A stretch of 64,000 nt of DNA from assembly GCF_001643775.1 (NCBI RefSeq), contig NZ_CP011402.1, forward strand, positions 372,001 through 436,000, in the 5' to 3' direction. Made by a program: the position numbers and the translations under genes. Below are positions 41,120 through 50,265 of this stretch, piece by piece; the first letter of the stretch is position 1; the number at the start of each line of letters is the position of its first letter. Source of the stretch: Denitrobacterium detoxificans. Its GTDB lineage: Bacteria; Actinomycetota; Coriobacteriia; Coriobacteriales; Eggerthellaceae. The notes beneath the pieces are model-generated. The model was not told where the DNA came from, did not search any database, and saw nothing but the letters and a program-made list of their open reading frames with translations.

Positions 41120-42385
41120 ATGAGCAAGCGCATTACATGGATCCACACCGCCGACCTTCACCTGGGCGCGCCCTTCAGGGGGCTGCGTGCGCTTTCGCCC
41201 GCTTGGGCCGATCGCATGGTGGAGGCTATTCCCGAGGCGTTTGATCGTCTTATCGACCTGGCCATTCAGCGCGAAGTTGATTTCATGGCCATCGCGGGCG
41301 ACATTTTCGATGCCGCGCAGCCGTCATATCGCGACGTGCTGCACTTCGCCGACGGCATGAAGCGCCTCTCCGATGCCGGCATTCCCGTGTATTTCTGCAC
41401 GGGCAATCACGATCCGTATACCAGCTGGAAAAACTCCTACGTGCGCCTTCCCGAAAGCGTGCACATGTTTCCCGCATCGCAGCCAGGGTTCTTCTTGTAC
41501 GAGCGCGACGGCGAGCCCCTGTGCGTGCTGGGGGGTCGTGGGTACTACAATCAGACGGTTTCGGCCGAGGAGAACCTGGCTGCGGGCATTACGAAGGCTG
41601 CTGCCCAGGCGGCTCTAGGCGTGGAAGCCCCCTTCGGCGTGGGCGTGCTCCATACGGGCTTGCATCTAGACAACATCAAGGCGCCCACCGATCCGCGCGA
41701 GCTTCGCGCCGCAGGATTCGACTATTGGGCGCTGGGCCATATCCACCAACCGTACTTCGACACGCCAACCGATCCCCATCTGGTCTTTTCCGGATGCATT
41801 CAGGGTCGCGACATCAAGGAGACGGGGCCGCGCGGCTGCTATGTGGTCACGCTGGAAGAGGGTGCCCCGAACCAGGCGGAGTTTGTTCCCCTGGCCAGCG
41901 TGGTGTGGCAGAAGCTCACGGTGGACATTTCCGAATGCGCCACGCTCACCGATTGTCATGACGCCATCATGCGCGAGCTGTTTACGGCGAACGGCCACGC
42001 CCAGTGCGAGGAAATGGTCGAACGCGTAACGCTGGTGGGCAAGACGCCCCTGCATCACATCCTGCGCCAGCCTGGCGTGGTGGAAGACCTGCGCCAGCAG
42101 ATCAACGATGGGTACCCCGTCTTCTTCTGCGATGCCCTCATCGACCGTACGAGCCAGCCCATCGACCGTGCCGCCTTGGCGGCGGAGGGGCTGTTCCCCT
42201 CGGCGCTGCTCGCGCAGTCCGCTCGAATGGAGGATTCCGCGAACGACCAGGTTGATTACCTGCAGCGCGAATTCCTGGCGCATAGCCTGCAGCTCCCCTC
42301 GTCGTGCGTGCGGAATATTGACCGGCTCATACGCGAAGCCGAAGAGGAAGTGCTCGATTTGCTGGGAGGTCCCAACGATGACTAA
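41120..42385 (+). CDS. Metallophosphoesterase, SbcD/Mre11-like (YhaO type)
   Basis: A 421-residue calcineurin-like phosphoesterase. Metal-binding motifs in order: DLHLG (about residues 12-16), GDIFD (about 60-64), GNHD (about 95-98), a conserved His in LHTGLH, and GHIHQP (about 209-214), the set of the Mre11/SbcD nuclease family. Residues about 260-421 resemble the capping and C-terminal part of YhaO. The next gene is an SMC-like ATPase overlapping it by 8 bases, as nuclease and ATPase do in SbcCD/Rad50-Mre11. Predicted role: processing of DNA ends or hairpins. Such an activity is interesting in a genome rich in palindromes. Confidence 0.88.
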   Translation: MSKRITWIHTADLHLGAPFRGLRALSPAWADRMVEAIPEAFDRLIDLAIQREVDFMAIAGDIFDAAQPSYRDVLHFADGMKRLSDAGIPVYFCTGNHDPYTSWKNSYVRLPESVHMFPASQPGFFLYERDGEPLCVLGGRGYYNQTVSAEENLAAGITKAAAQAALGVEAPFGVGVLHTGLHLDNIKAPTDPRELRAAGFDYWALGHIHQPYFDTPTDPHLVFSGCIQGRDIKETGPRGCYVVTLEEGAPNQAEFVPLASVVWQKLTVDISECATLTDCHDAIMRELFTANGHAQCEEMVERVTLVGKTPLHHILRQPGVVEDLRQQINDGYPVFFCDALIDRTSQPIDRAALAAEGLFPSALLAQSARMEDSANDQVDYLQREFLAHSLQLPSSCVRNIDRLIREAEEEVLDLLGGPNDD

Positions 42386-44597
42386 CCGGCTGGGAACGCA
42401 TTATCTGAAGCGTGTGATTATGGATGCCTATGGCGCCTTCGCGCGGCGCGAGGTGGGCTCGTTTGTTCCAGGGCTGAACGTGGTGTTCGGTCCGAACGAA
42501 TCGGGAAAGACCACGTTGGCCTCGGCCATTGGCGGCGTGCTGTTTGGCTGGCCCGACGCGCGTACCGAACGCAATACCTATCGTCCCGCTCATTCCGAGC
42601 GTGCCGTGACGCTCGAGTTCGCCGAAGATGGCGGCCCCGATGTCGTTCGCTGCACGCGCGTGCGTAATGCCGAGGGCATCAAGCCCGATCCGCACCCTTC
42701 AATCATTTGCGATATCGACGTTGAAACGTACGGAACGATCTTCTCGCTCGACTCCGATGAGCTTCGCAGCTTGGGGCATGTGGGAGACGTAACGTCGCGC
42801 CTGCTCACTGCAGGTGCTGGTACGGCATCCTCGCCGGCGGGCGCCGTGCGCGCCCTCAACGCATCGCTTTCCGATTACTTTTCGCGCGCTGCCGCGAAGG
42901 GCAATTCCATTGCCAACATACAGGCACGTCTCGATGAGGTTCGTGCGCAAGTGAACGAGGCCCAGGCCCAGGCTGCGCGCTATCGTCGCGAAGACGGCGA
43001 GATGGCCGAGCTTGCCAAGCGCCGCGTCGAGTTGCAGCGTGCCGTCGTTCGCTTGAACCAGGAGATCGAGTCGATTACTGCCCAGCGCGAGGCGCTTCTC
43101 CATGCTCAGGACGAATCCGAACGGCTTTCCGCCGACCTTGCCGCGCTTGATGAGCAAATGTCCCAGTTAGAAGCCGAGGAAGCGGAGCTCGAGGCCCGTC
43201 GTGGCGAGCGCTACCTGCGGCTCGATGCCGTGGAGGAACGCACGCTGCGCGAATCGCTCGACGACATGGCCGAAGAGCGGAATCGCCTGGAACATGGCGT
43301 TGCTTTGGCGAAGCAGGACTACGCGCTTTCGGTGGCGGGGCACGAGGCGTTGGAGGAAGCCGATGACGTGAAGCGCCTCCAAGAGCGCGCTACGCGCCAG
43401 AAGCGCCTGCAGGTCGCCCTTTCCGCAGTATTGCCCATCTTGTTCGCCGTGGCGGGTACCTACGTGTTCGTGCGCGGTCGTCATATTTCCAGCCTCTCCA
43501 TCACCGTGCTTGGCGTTGCGCTGGTGTTTTCCGCCGTCATTATGGCGCTTGCCGCCATCGTCATGCTCTTCCGTCCCAATCGCATGGAGGAAGACGTGGA
43601 AGCACGTTTGCGCGACTCTCAGCTGGTCATGCAGAAGGACAAGCGCAAGCTTCAGGTGAGCGAAGAGGCGCTGTCCGAACATAACCGCAGGGTAGACGAG
43701 TTCCTGGCCGAAGCGGGCATGCAGCGCGCTCGGGGTAGCTTGCGTCGCGCCCGGGCCTTGCTCGACGAGACGGGCGAGCTGCGAGCTCAGGCCACGCTGC
43801 TCGACCAGCGCCGACAGTCCATCGAATCTCAGCGCGCCTCGATCCAGAAAGCGCTTGATCGCTGCTCGTCCGATAGCCAGAATGCCTTTTCCGCGTTGGG
43901 ACAAGAGGGCAGCGCTCCGCTCTCCGTCATCGATGAGCGCCTGCGTTTGCGCACCGAACAGCGCGATGCGCAATTGCGCACGATGGAAAGCGTCAATGCC
44001 CGGTATGGCGAGCTTTCCGCCACGTTGGGGCAGGCGCGTCATGCCAAGGCGTTTGACGAGGCGAAGCTTGCCCAGAACATGTTGCGTACGCGCATGCAGG
44101 ATGCCCTGGAAGATTACGCGCGTCTGCTTCTGGCGCGTCGCATGCTGGAAGAGGCCATTGCCTCATGGGAGGGCGACAGCCAGCCAGCGGTGTACCGCCA
44201 GGCATCCGAGCTGTTCTCGCTCATGACCGATGGCGCCTGGTCGCAGGTGCGCATCAGTCGCGAAGGCGCACTCGAAGCGGTGCGCGCGAACGGTGAGCCA
44301 TGCGCCATCGAGGTGCTTTCTCTGGGCACCTGCCAGCAGTTGTACCTTAGCCTGCGCATCGCCCTGCTTATGACGGCTCGCAATGTGGGCGTGAACGTGC
44401 CCATCGTTGCCGACGACATCCTGGTGAATTTCGATGCGTCGCGCAGGAAGGGGGCGGCCCGTGCATTGGCGCTTCTGGCAACGCGCAGGCAGGTCATCGT
44501 CCTCACGTGCCACAGGGAAGTTGTAAGGCTTATGCAGGATGTCGCCAGCGATGCTCATGTGGTCGAGCTGTCATATATAATGGGCGATTGTGCATAG
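42378..44597 (+). CDS. Rad50/SMC-like ATPase with central membrane segment (YhaN type)
   Basis: A 739-residue protein. N-terminal Walker A GPNESGKTTLAS (about residues 36-47), then about 180-380 coiled coil interrupted by two hydrophobic helices (about 345-400: LQVALSAVLPILFAVAGT and VLGVALVFSAVIMALAA), a second coiled-coil arm, and C-terminal signature and Walker B (LSLGTCQQLYLSLRIAL, IVADDILVNFD). A membrane segment between the coils is characteristic of YhaN rather than SbcC. Overlaps the nuclease gene by 8 bases, so expression is coupled. Start is the ATG in that overlap, giving the conserved N-terminus. Confidence 0.87.
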   Translation: MTNRLGTHYLKRVIMDAYGAFARREVGSFVPGLNVVFGPNESGKTTLASAIGGVLFGWPDARTERNTYRPAHSERAVTLEFAEDGGPDVVRCTRVRNAEGIKPDPHPSIICDIDVETYGTIFSLDSDELRSLGHVGDVTSRLLTAGAGTASSPAGAVRALNASLSDYFSRAAAKGNSIANIQARLDEVRAQVNEAQAQAARYRREDGEMAELAKRRVELQRAVVRLNQEIESITAQREALLHAQDESERLSADLAALDEQMSQLEAEEAELEARRGERYLRLDAVEERTLRESLDDMAEERNRLEHGVALAKQDYALSVAGHEALEEADDVKRLQERATRQKRLQVALSAVLPILFAVAGTYVFVRGRHISSLSITVLGVALVFSAVIMALAAIVMLFRPNRMEEDVEARLRDSQLVMQKDKRKLQVSEEALSEHNRRVDEFLAEAGMQRARGSLRRARALLDETGELRAQATLLDQRRQSIESQRASIQKALDRCSSDSQNAFSALGQEGSAPLSVIDERLRLRTEQRDAQLRTMESVNARYGELSATLGQARHAKAFDEAKLAQNMLRTRMQDALEDYARLLLARRMLEEAIASWEGDSQPAVYRQASELFSLMTDGAWSQVRISREGALEAVRANGEPCAIEVLSLGTCQQLYLSLRIALLMTARNVGVNVPIVADDILVNFDASRRKGAARALALLATRRQVIVLTCHREVVRLMQDVASDAHVVELSYIMGDCA

Positions 44598-44621
44598 CGG
44601 GTTAGGCACGCGGCGTTATCA

Positions 44622-44642
44622 GCCCAAACGCAGGTGTTTGGG
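44622..44642 (+). terminator. Hairpin before purA
   Basis: CCCAAAC / GTTTGGG stem with a 5-base loop, flanked by GC that extends it. No T-run; weak terminator or leader structure. Confidence 0.35.
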
Positions 44643-44690
44643 GCGCTCGCGAAACGCATCCCGCATTTTCTTCTGAGGAAAGGAAGTATC

Positions 44691-45986
44691 ATGCCCAGCA
44701 CCGTGCTCGTCGGCGCCCAGTGGGGCGATGAAGGCAAGGGCAAAATCACCGATCTCATCTCGCGCGATTTCGATTACGTCGTTCGCTACCAGGGCGGCAA
44801 CAACGCCGGCCATACGGTAATCCATGGTGACAAGAAGCTCGCGCTGCATCTTATTCCTTCGGGCGTTATGTACGAGGGGATCACGCCGGTTATCGGCAAC
44901 GGCGTCGTGGTCGACCCGCGCGTGCTCGTCGATGAGATGGCGAAGCTCGAGGCGCAGGGCATTTCCTGCGAGCATTTGGTCATTTCCTGCGATGCGCACG
45001 TCATCATGCCCTATCACATCGACCTTGATGGCGCTTCCGAAATGCGCTTGGGCAAGAACGAAATCGGCACGACCCGCCGCGGCATTGGCCCCTGCTATCA
45101 GGACAAGGCCGCCCGCACGGGCATCCGCATTCAGGACCTGCTCGACGAGCATATCTTCCGCCAGAAGCTGGAAACGGCGCTCGAGCTGAAGAACCAGATT
45201 CTGGAAAAGGTGTACGGCATGGCTCCCTACACGGTCGACCAGATCTGCAACGAGTACCTTCCGTATGCTGAGATTATTCGACCCCATATGGCCGAGACCG
45301 CTCAGCTGCTGAACTCTGCGCTGGCCGAGGGCAAGAACATCCTGTTCGAAGGCGCGCAGGCAACTCTGCTCGACATCGACCATGGTACGTATCCGTTCGT
45401 TACCAGCTCCAGCTGCTGCGCTGGCGGCGCATGCATCGGCACGGGCGTGGGCCCGAAGGCTATCGACCGCGTCATTGGCATTTCGAAGGCCTACATCACG
45501 CGCGTGGGCAGCGGCCCGTTCCCCACGGAGCTGTTCGACGAAGACGGCGAGGCCCTGTGCGAAATCGGCGGCGAGTACGGCGTTACCACGGGTCGCAAGC
45601 GTCGCTGTGGTTGGTTCGATTCGGTTATCGCTCGCTACGCGGCCGATTGCAATAGCCTCACCGACATGGCGCTCACCAAGCTCGACGTGCTTTCCGCGTT
45701 CGACACCATCAAGGTGTGCGTGGGCTACGAGGCCGACGGCAAGACGTACGATTATTTCCCCATGCAGCAGTCGGCGCTTTATCCCAACCACGTGAAGCCC
45801 ATCTACGAAGAGCTTCCCGGTTGGAAGGGGCAGGACATCACCGGTTGCCGTTCCTTCGAGGAGCTGCCCGAAAACGCCCAGGCCTACGTTACCTATCTCG
45901 AGGAAAAGGTTGGCGTGCCCATGAGCATCATCGCCGTAGGCCCCGACCGTGACCAGACGATCTTCCGCGGCTGGCAGTCGAAGTAA
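44691..45986 (+). CDS. purA: Adenylosuccinate synthetase
   Basis: A 431-residue enzyme that makes adenylosuccinate from IMP, aspartate and GTP. Clear motifs: [12 protein letters not shown] (about residues 10-21, GTP P-loop), [25 protein letters not shown] and [18 protein letters not shown]. Length is normal. ATG 44691 is used rather than an upstream in-frame ATG because GAGGAAAGGAAG precedes it and the conserved N-terminus begins there. Ends in a strong hairpin. Confidence 0.97.
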   Translation: MPSTVLVGAQWGDEGKGKITDLISRDFDYVVRYQGGNNAGHTVIHGDKKLALHLIPSGVMYEGITPVIGNGVVVDPRVLVDEMAKLEAQGISCEHLVISCDAHVIMPYHIDLDGASEMRLGKNEIGTTRRGIGPCYQDKAARTGIRIQDLLDEHIFRQKLETALELKNQILEKVYGMAPYTVDQICNEYLPYAEIIRPHMAETAQLLNSALAEGKNILFEGAQATLLDIDHGTYPFVTSSSCCAGGACIGTGVGPKAIDRVIGISKAYITRVGSGPFPTELFDEDGEALCEIGGEYGVTTGRKRRCGWFDSVIARYAADCNSLTDMALTKLDVLSAFDTIKVCVGYEADGKTYDYFPMQQSALYPNHVKPIYEELPGWKGQDITGCRSFEELPENAQAYVTYLEEKVGVPMSIIAVGPDRDQTIFRGWQSK

Positions 45987-45991
45987 TTGAA

Positions 45992-46022
45992 ACGGCTTCG
46001 TTTCCCTGCGGAACGAAGCCGT
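45992..46022 (+). terminator. Hairpin between purA and purD
   Basis: Perfect 11-bp stem ACGGCTTCGTT / AACGAAGCCGT with a 9-base loop, no long T-run. A TATTAT box at 46037-46042 may start a purD transcript. Confidence 0.6.
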
Positions 46023-46068
46023 GTGGTATGTTCACCTATTATCGTGAATGAAAGAAGGAGCTAACAAC

Positions 46069-47361
46069 ATGAACATCGTGGTACTGGGTTCCGGTGGACG
46101 CGAGCACGCCATTTGCTGGGCGCTTGCTCGTTCGCCGCGTTGCAGCACCCTGTATGCTGCTCCCGGCAATGGTGGCACGGCCCAGGTAGCCGAAAACGTT
46201 TCCGGCCTCGACATTACCGATGGCAATGCCTTGGTTGGCTTCTGCCGCGATCACGATATCGATATGGTGGTCATTGGCCCCGAGGCTCCGCTCGTAGCGG
46301 GTGTGGCCGACGTGCTGCGCCAGGCGGGCGTGCTCGTGTTTGGCCCCAGCGCTCAGGGTGCCCAGCTCGAGGGTAGCAAGACGTATAGCAAGCGTTTCAT
46401 GCTGGACAATAACATCCCCACGGCCGCGTATGGCACGTTCACCGACGCCGCTTCGGCCGAGCAGTACGTGCGCGACATGGGCGCTCCCATCGTGGTGAAG
46501 GCCGATGGCCTGGCCGCGGGCAAGGGCGTTATCGTGGCGGGCGACGTGGAAACCGCCGTCGATGCCGTGCGCAGCTGCTTCACCGGTGCCTTTGGCGAGG
46601 CTGGCAGCCGCGTCGTCGTCGAGGAATGCCTTACGGGCCCCGAGTGCTCGCTGCTGGCGTTCGTTTCCGGCGGCAAGGCCTTCTGCATGGCCACTGCGCA
46701 AGACCACAAGCGCGCCTACGATGGCGACCTGGGCCCGAACACGGGTGGCATGGGCGTGTACTCTCCTGTGCCCATCGTTACCGACGAAGAGCTCGCTGCC
46801 ATGACGAAGGTCATGGAGGATGCTGCGGCTGCTACGGCGCGCGAGCCGTTTGAGCAGGATTACCGTGGCGTGCTCTACGGCGGCTTCATGCTCACGCCCC
46901 AGGGCCCGAAGGTCCTGGAGTTCAACGCCCGCTTCGGCGATCCCGAAACGCAGGTCATCCTTCCGCGTCTCCAGGGCGACCTGGTGAGCATCATGGAGGC
47001 CGTTGCCAAGGGCGCTCCTCAGGAAATTGAACTTTCCTGGCGCGAGGAATGGGCCGTGTGCGTGGTTCTGGCCAGCCAGGGTTATCCTGGCGCCTACGAG
47101 AAGGGCAAGGTCATTCTGGGCATTGACGAAGCCGAGCAGCTTCCGGGCGTTACGGTGTTCCATGCGGGCACCACGTTCAACACCGATGGCGAGCTGATTA
47201 CCAACGGCGGTCGCGTGCTGAATGTCGTTGCCCTGGGCAGCTCGTTCGAAGAGGCGCGCGAGCGTGCGTACGAGGCATGCGACTGCATCAACTTCGAGGG
47301 CAAGCAGCTGCGCACCGACATTGGCGCGAAAGCCGCAGCGGGGCGCGCTTCCTGGGACTAG
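46069..47361 (+). CDS. purD: Phosphoribosylamine-glycine ligase
   Basis: A 430-residue ATP-grasp ligase joining glycine to phosphoribosylamine, the second step of purine synthesis. Seen: VLGSGGREHAICW at the N-terminus, IGPEAPLVAGVAD, VVKADGLAAGKGV (ATP-grasp), GPECSLLAFV, NTGGMGVYSP and EFNARFGDPETQ. Start ATG placed where GAAGGAG stands 8 bases upstream. Typical length; no fusion to purM or purN. Confidence 0.97.
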   Translation: MNIVVLGSGGREHAICWALARSPRCSTLYAAPGNGGTAQVAENVSGLDITDGNALVGFCRDHDIDMVVIGPEAPLVAGVADVLRQAGVLVFGPSAQGAQLEGSKTYSKRFMLDNNIPTAAYGTFTDAASAEQYVRDMGAPIVVKADGLAAGKGVIVAGDVETAVDAVRSCFTGAFGEAGSRVVVEECLTGPECSLLAFVSGGKAFCMATAQDHKRAYDGDLGPNTGGMGVYSPVPIVTDEELAAMTKVMEDAAAATAREPFEQDYRGVLYGGFMLTPQGPKVLEFNARFGDPETQVILPRLQGDLVSIMEAVAKGAPQEIELSWREEWAVCVVLASQGYPGAYEKGKVILGIDEAEQLPGVTVFHAGTTFNTDGELITNGGRVLNVVALGSSFEEARERAYEACDCINFEGKQLRTDIGAKAAAGRASWD

Positions 47362-47393
47362 CCCGCATCATAGGGGGGTACTCAGAGTAATTG

Positions 47394-47415
47394 AGGGGAC
47401 GCGTATGCGTCCCCT
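47394..47415 (+). terminator. Short hairpin after purD
   Basis: AGGGGACGC / GCGTCCCCT with loop GTAT, 32 bases after the stop; only 20 bases before the next start, so it may be a leader hairpin. Confidence 0.4.
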
Positions 47416-47435
47416 GTGTGTGAAAAGGATTGGCA

Positions 47436-48770
47436 ATGCTCGAAGAACGAATTCTCTCACGTGTCATTCGTGGATGCATGGATGACTTCCTGAAACTCTC
47501 CCCGTGCAAGGAGCACGACATTCCGGGCCCTCAGCCGGGTAAGCGCTATATGCTCTATATGCATATTCCGTTCTGCGAGCGCCTGTGCCCGTATTGCTCG
47601 TTCAATCGATTCCCCTTTGCCGAGGATCGCGCAAAGCCGTATTTCGAGAACCTGCGCACCGAAATGCGTATGCTTGCCGACAAGGGCTACGACTTCGATA
47701 GCGTCTACATTGGCGGTGGCACGCCCACCATCATGATCGACGAGCTTTGCAAGACGATCGACCTGGCTCGCGAGATGTTCTCCATCAAGGAAGTCTCCAG
47801 CGAGACGAATCCGAATCACCTCATTCCGGAATACCTGGAAAAGCTGGAAGGTCGCGTGCAGCGCCTTTCCGTGGGCGTGCAGAGCTTCGATAATGGGCTG
47901 CTCAAGCAGATGGGGCGTCTGGAAAAGTACGGTACCAACGAAGAGATCTTCGAGCGCATCAAGGTTGCCTCGCCGTACTTCCAATCCATGAACGTTGACA
48001 TGATCTTCAACTTCCCCGCGCAGACCGAGGAAATGCTCATTACTGATCTGGCCTACGTGCTGGAAAGCGGTGCGACGCAGACCACGTTCTATCCGCTCAT
48101 GGCATCTCCCTCGGTGGAACGCTCGCTTGCTGCTACGGTGGGTGCGGTAGATTATAGCCGCGAGGCTCATTACTACGACATCATCTGGCATGCCCTTACC
48201 GAAGGTGGCTTTGACATGTCGAGCGCCTGGACGTTCGATCGCTCCGCGGGCGACATGATCGACGAATACGTGGTCGACTACGAGGAATACCCTGCGCTTG
48301 GTTCGGGTGGCATTACGTATCTGAATGGCAAGCTGTACGTGAACACCTTCAGCGTTACCGATTACAACGAGCTCATTCCTGCGGGCAAGCTTTCCGTGAA
48401 AGACGAGCAGACGTTCTCGCTGCACAATCGCATGCGCTACCGCTTTATGATGCAGCTCTTTGGCCTGCGCCTCGACAAGAAGCAGTTCAAGGAGGACTTC
48501 GGCATGTCGGTCGAGCGTGGGTTGCCGGCCGAAATGGCCTTCATGTCGGCCGTGGGCGCCTTCGACGTCAACAACAGCGACGAGATCACGCTTTCCCCCA
48601 AGGGCCGCTACCTGCTGGTTGCCATGATGCGCCAGTTCTTCATCGGTGTGAATAACCTGCGCGACCAGGCGCGTGCCAAGCTTACCGGCTTCGAGCGCGA
48701 TCTCATCTTCGGCGACGGCAAGAATTGCGCCGCCGCTCCCGAGATTTCGGTGGGTTCGCCTCTTCTCTAG
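47436..48770 (+). CDS. Radical SAM protein, coproporphyrinogen oxidase-like (HemW/HutW type)
   Basis: A 444-residue radical SAM enzyme. The [4Fe-4S] cysteines are C47, C51 and C54 in FCERLCPYCSFN; YIGGGTPT (about residues 95-102) and SVGVQSFDNGLLKQMGR match the HemN/HemW subfamily. HemN catalytic features beyond the SAM core are not certain, and the C-terminal HemN winged-helix part is recognisable only loosely (LSPKGRYLL). Members are heme chaperones, heme-degrading enzymes or methyltransferases. Role in heme handling is plausible given the cytochrome bd genes 130 bases downstream. ATG chosen for AAAAGGA upstream. Confidence 0.82.
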   Translation: MLEERILSRVIRGCMDDFLKLSPCKEHDIPGPQPGKRYMLYMHIPFCERLCPYCSFNRFPFAEDRAKPYFENLRTEMRMLADKGYDFDSVYIGGGTPTIMIDELCKTIDLAREMFSIKEVSSETNPNHLIPEYLEKLEGRVQRLSVGVQSFDNGLLKQMGRLEKYGTNEEIFERIKVASPYFQSMNVDMIFNFPAQTEEMLITDLAYVLESGATQTTFYPLMASPSVERSLAATVGAVDYSREAHYYDIIWHALTEGGFDMSSAWTFDRSAGDMIDEYVVDYEEYPALGSGGITYLNGKLYVNTFSVTDYNELIPAGKLSVKDEQTFSLHNRMRYRFMMQLFGLRLDKKQFKEDFGMSVERGLPAEMAFMSAVGAFDVNNSDEITLSPKGRYLLVAMMRQFFIGVNNLRDQARAKLTGFERDLIFGDGKNCAAAPEISVGSPLL

Positions 48771-48797
48771 CGCTGGCTTCAATAGGGTTGCCTTTTG

Positions 48798-48836
48798 CGG
48801 CGTAACGGTTATCCGTTACGCCGTTTTCATTTTTAC
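48798..48836 (+). terminator. Intrinsic terminator before cydA
   Basis: Perfect 11-bp stem CGGCGTAACGG / CCGTTACGCCG with TTAT loop, then TTTTCATTTTT. Confidence 0.9.
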
Positions 48837-48904
48837 CCGTATGAATTGTGCAGATTTCGTGATAATCTGAACGGTAGCATCCAGGTGGGGTGAAGGGGGT
48901 AGGG

Positions 48905-50263
48905 ATGGACGTTGTCGTCTTGTCGCGGTTCCAGTTTGCGTTCACCGTGGCATATCACTTCTTGTTTGTGCCGCTATCCATTGGCTTGGGCCTGATCATG
49001 GCGCTTGCGCAAACGCGCGCGTATCGTTCGGGCGATGCAGCCGACCAGGCTTCGGCGCGTTTCTGGGTCAGGCTCTTTACCACCACGTTTGCAGTGGGCG
49101 TAGCTACGGGCATTACCATGGAATTCGCCTTCGGCACCAATTGGGCCGACTACTCGCGCTTCGTGGGTGACATCTTTGGCGCGCCCTTGGCGGCAGAGGC
49201 TTTGTTCGCCTTCTTTCTGGAAAGCACCTTCCTGGGCGTGGTGCTCTTTGGTCGTGACAAAGTATCCCCGAAGTTCTATCTAGTCGCGTCGTGGCTGGTG
49301 TGGGCTGGGTCACTGCTTTCGGCGTTGTGGATTCTCATTGCCAATTCGTGGATGCAGACTCCTGCGGGATATGAGATCGCCGCCGATGGCAGCAAGGCCG
49401 TTCTCACCGATTTCTGGGCTGCGGCGTTCAATCCCTCGGTGGTGGCGCGCTATGCACACACCATCATCGCCCTCATCATCATGGGCGCATTCGTGGCCAT
49501 TGCCATCGGCGCTTACCATATGCGCAATGGCAAGGGTGACTTCGGGAAGAAGACCCTGGCAACGGGCACGGTTGTCGCCATCGTCGCCTGCGTTCTCATG
49601 ATCCCCGCGATGCATCAGCAGGCTGTGGTGGTTGCCAACGAGCAGCCCGAAAAGCTTGCCGCCATGGAAGGTCAATATGAAGAGGGCCCCGTGGGAATGT
49701 ACGTCTTCGGCTGGGTCGACGAGGCAAACGAGACGGTGGTCGGCATCGAGGTTCCCATTGGGGGCATGACGTCCATTCTGGCGTCGGGCGACCCTTCCAC
49801 CTCGTATATTGGTCTTCATCAGGTGCAGGCTAAATATGGCGAGACGGCTCCCGTGCAAATCGTCTTTCAGGCGTACCACCTCATGGTTGCCATGTTTGGC
49901 GCGATTGGGGTGTGGATCATTCTTTCCCTGGTGGCCACCCTGCGCGTTCGCAAGGGCGCGGAACCCTCACGCGGGTTACTCAAGGCGCTCATGTTTGCGC
50001 CGTTGTTTCCGTTTGTCGCCATCCAGACGGGTTGGATGGTAACCGAAGTCGGCAGGCAGCCATGGATCGTTTGGGAGGAGCTGCGAACCGCTGATGCGAT
50101 CTCCCAGTCGGTTGACGCCACGCAGCTGCTCATCACCATCGCCCTGTTCGTCTTGGTGTATGCCTTCATTTTGGTGATGTACCTGCGCGTTGCTCTGGGC
50201 ATCATCAAGGAGGGTCCCGTCACCGCCGCCATAGAATCGTCCGAGGCAAAGGGGGCGAACTAG
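48905..50263 (+). CDS. cydA: Cytochrome bd ubiquinol/menaquinol oxidase subunit I
   Basis: A 452-residue membrane protein with nine expected helices. Heme ligand H18 in VAYHFLF, the conserved acidic pair in AEALFAFFLESTF, the heme His in RYAHTII and the GRQPW motif (VTEVGRQPWIVWEELRT) are all present. The quinol (Q) loop is short, as in Gram-positive bd oxidases. It reduces O2 to water with high affinity, so a strict anaerobe can scavenge oxygen; menaquinol is the likely donor (menG is present). ATG 48905 follows AAGGGGGTAGGG. cydB starts 2 bases after the stop. Confidence 0.96.
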   Translation: MDVVVLSRFQFAFTVAYHFLFVPLSIGLGLIMALAQTRAYRSGDAADQASARFWVRLFTTTFAVGVATGITMEFAFGTNWADYSRFVGDIFGAPLAAEALFAFFLESTFLGVVLFGRDKVSPKFYLVASWLVWAGSLLSALWILIANSWMQTPAGYEIAADGSKAVLTDFWAAAFNPSVVARYAHTIIALIIMGAFVAIAIGAYHMRNGKGDFGKKTLATGTVVAIVACVLMIPAMHQQAVVVANEQPEKLAAMEGQYEEGPVGMYVFGWVDEANETVVGIEVPIGGMTSILASGDPSTSYIGLHQVQAKYGETAPVQIVFQAYHLMVAMFGAIGVWIILSLVATLRVRKGAEPSRGLLKALMFAPLFPFVAIQTGWMVTEVGRQPWIVWEELRTADAISQSVDATQLLITIALFVLVYAFILVMYLRVALGIIKEGPVTAAIESSEAKGAN

Positions 50264-50265
50264 CC

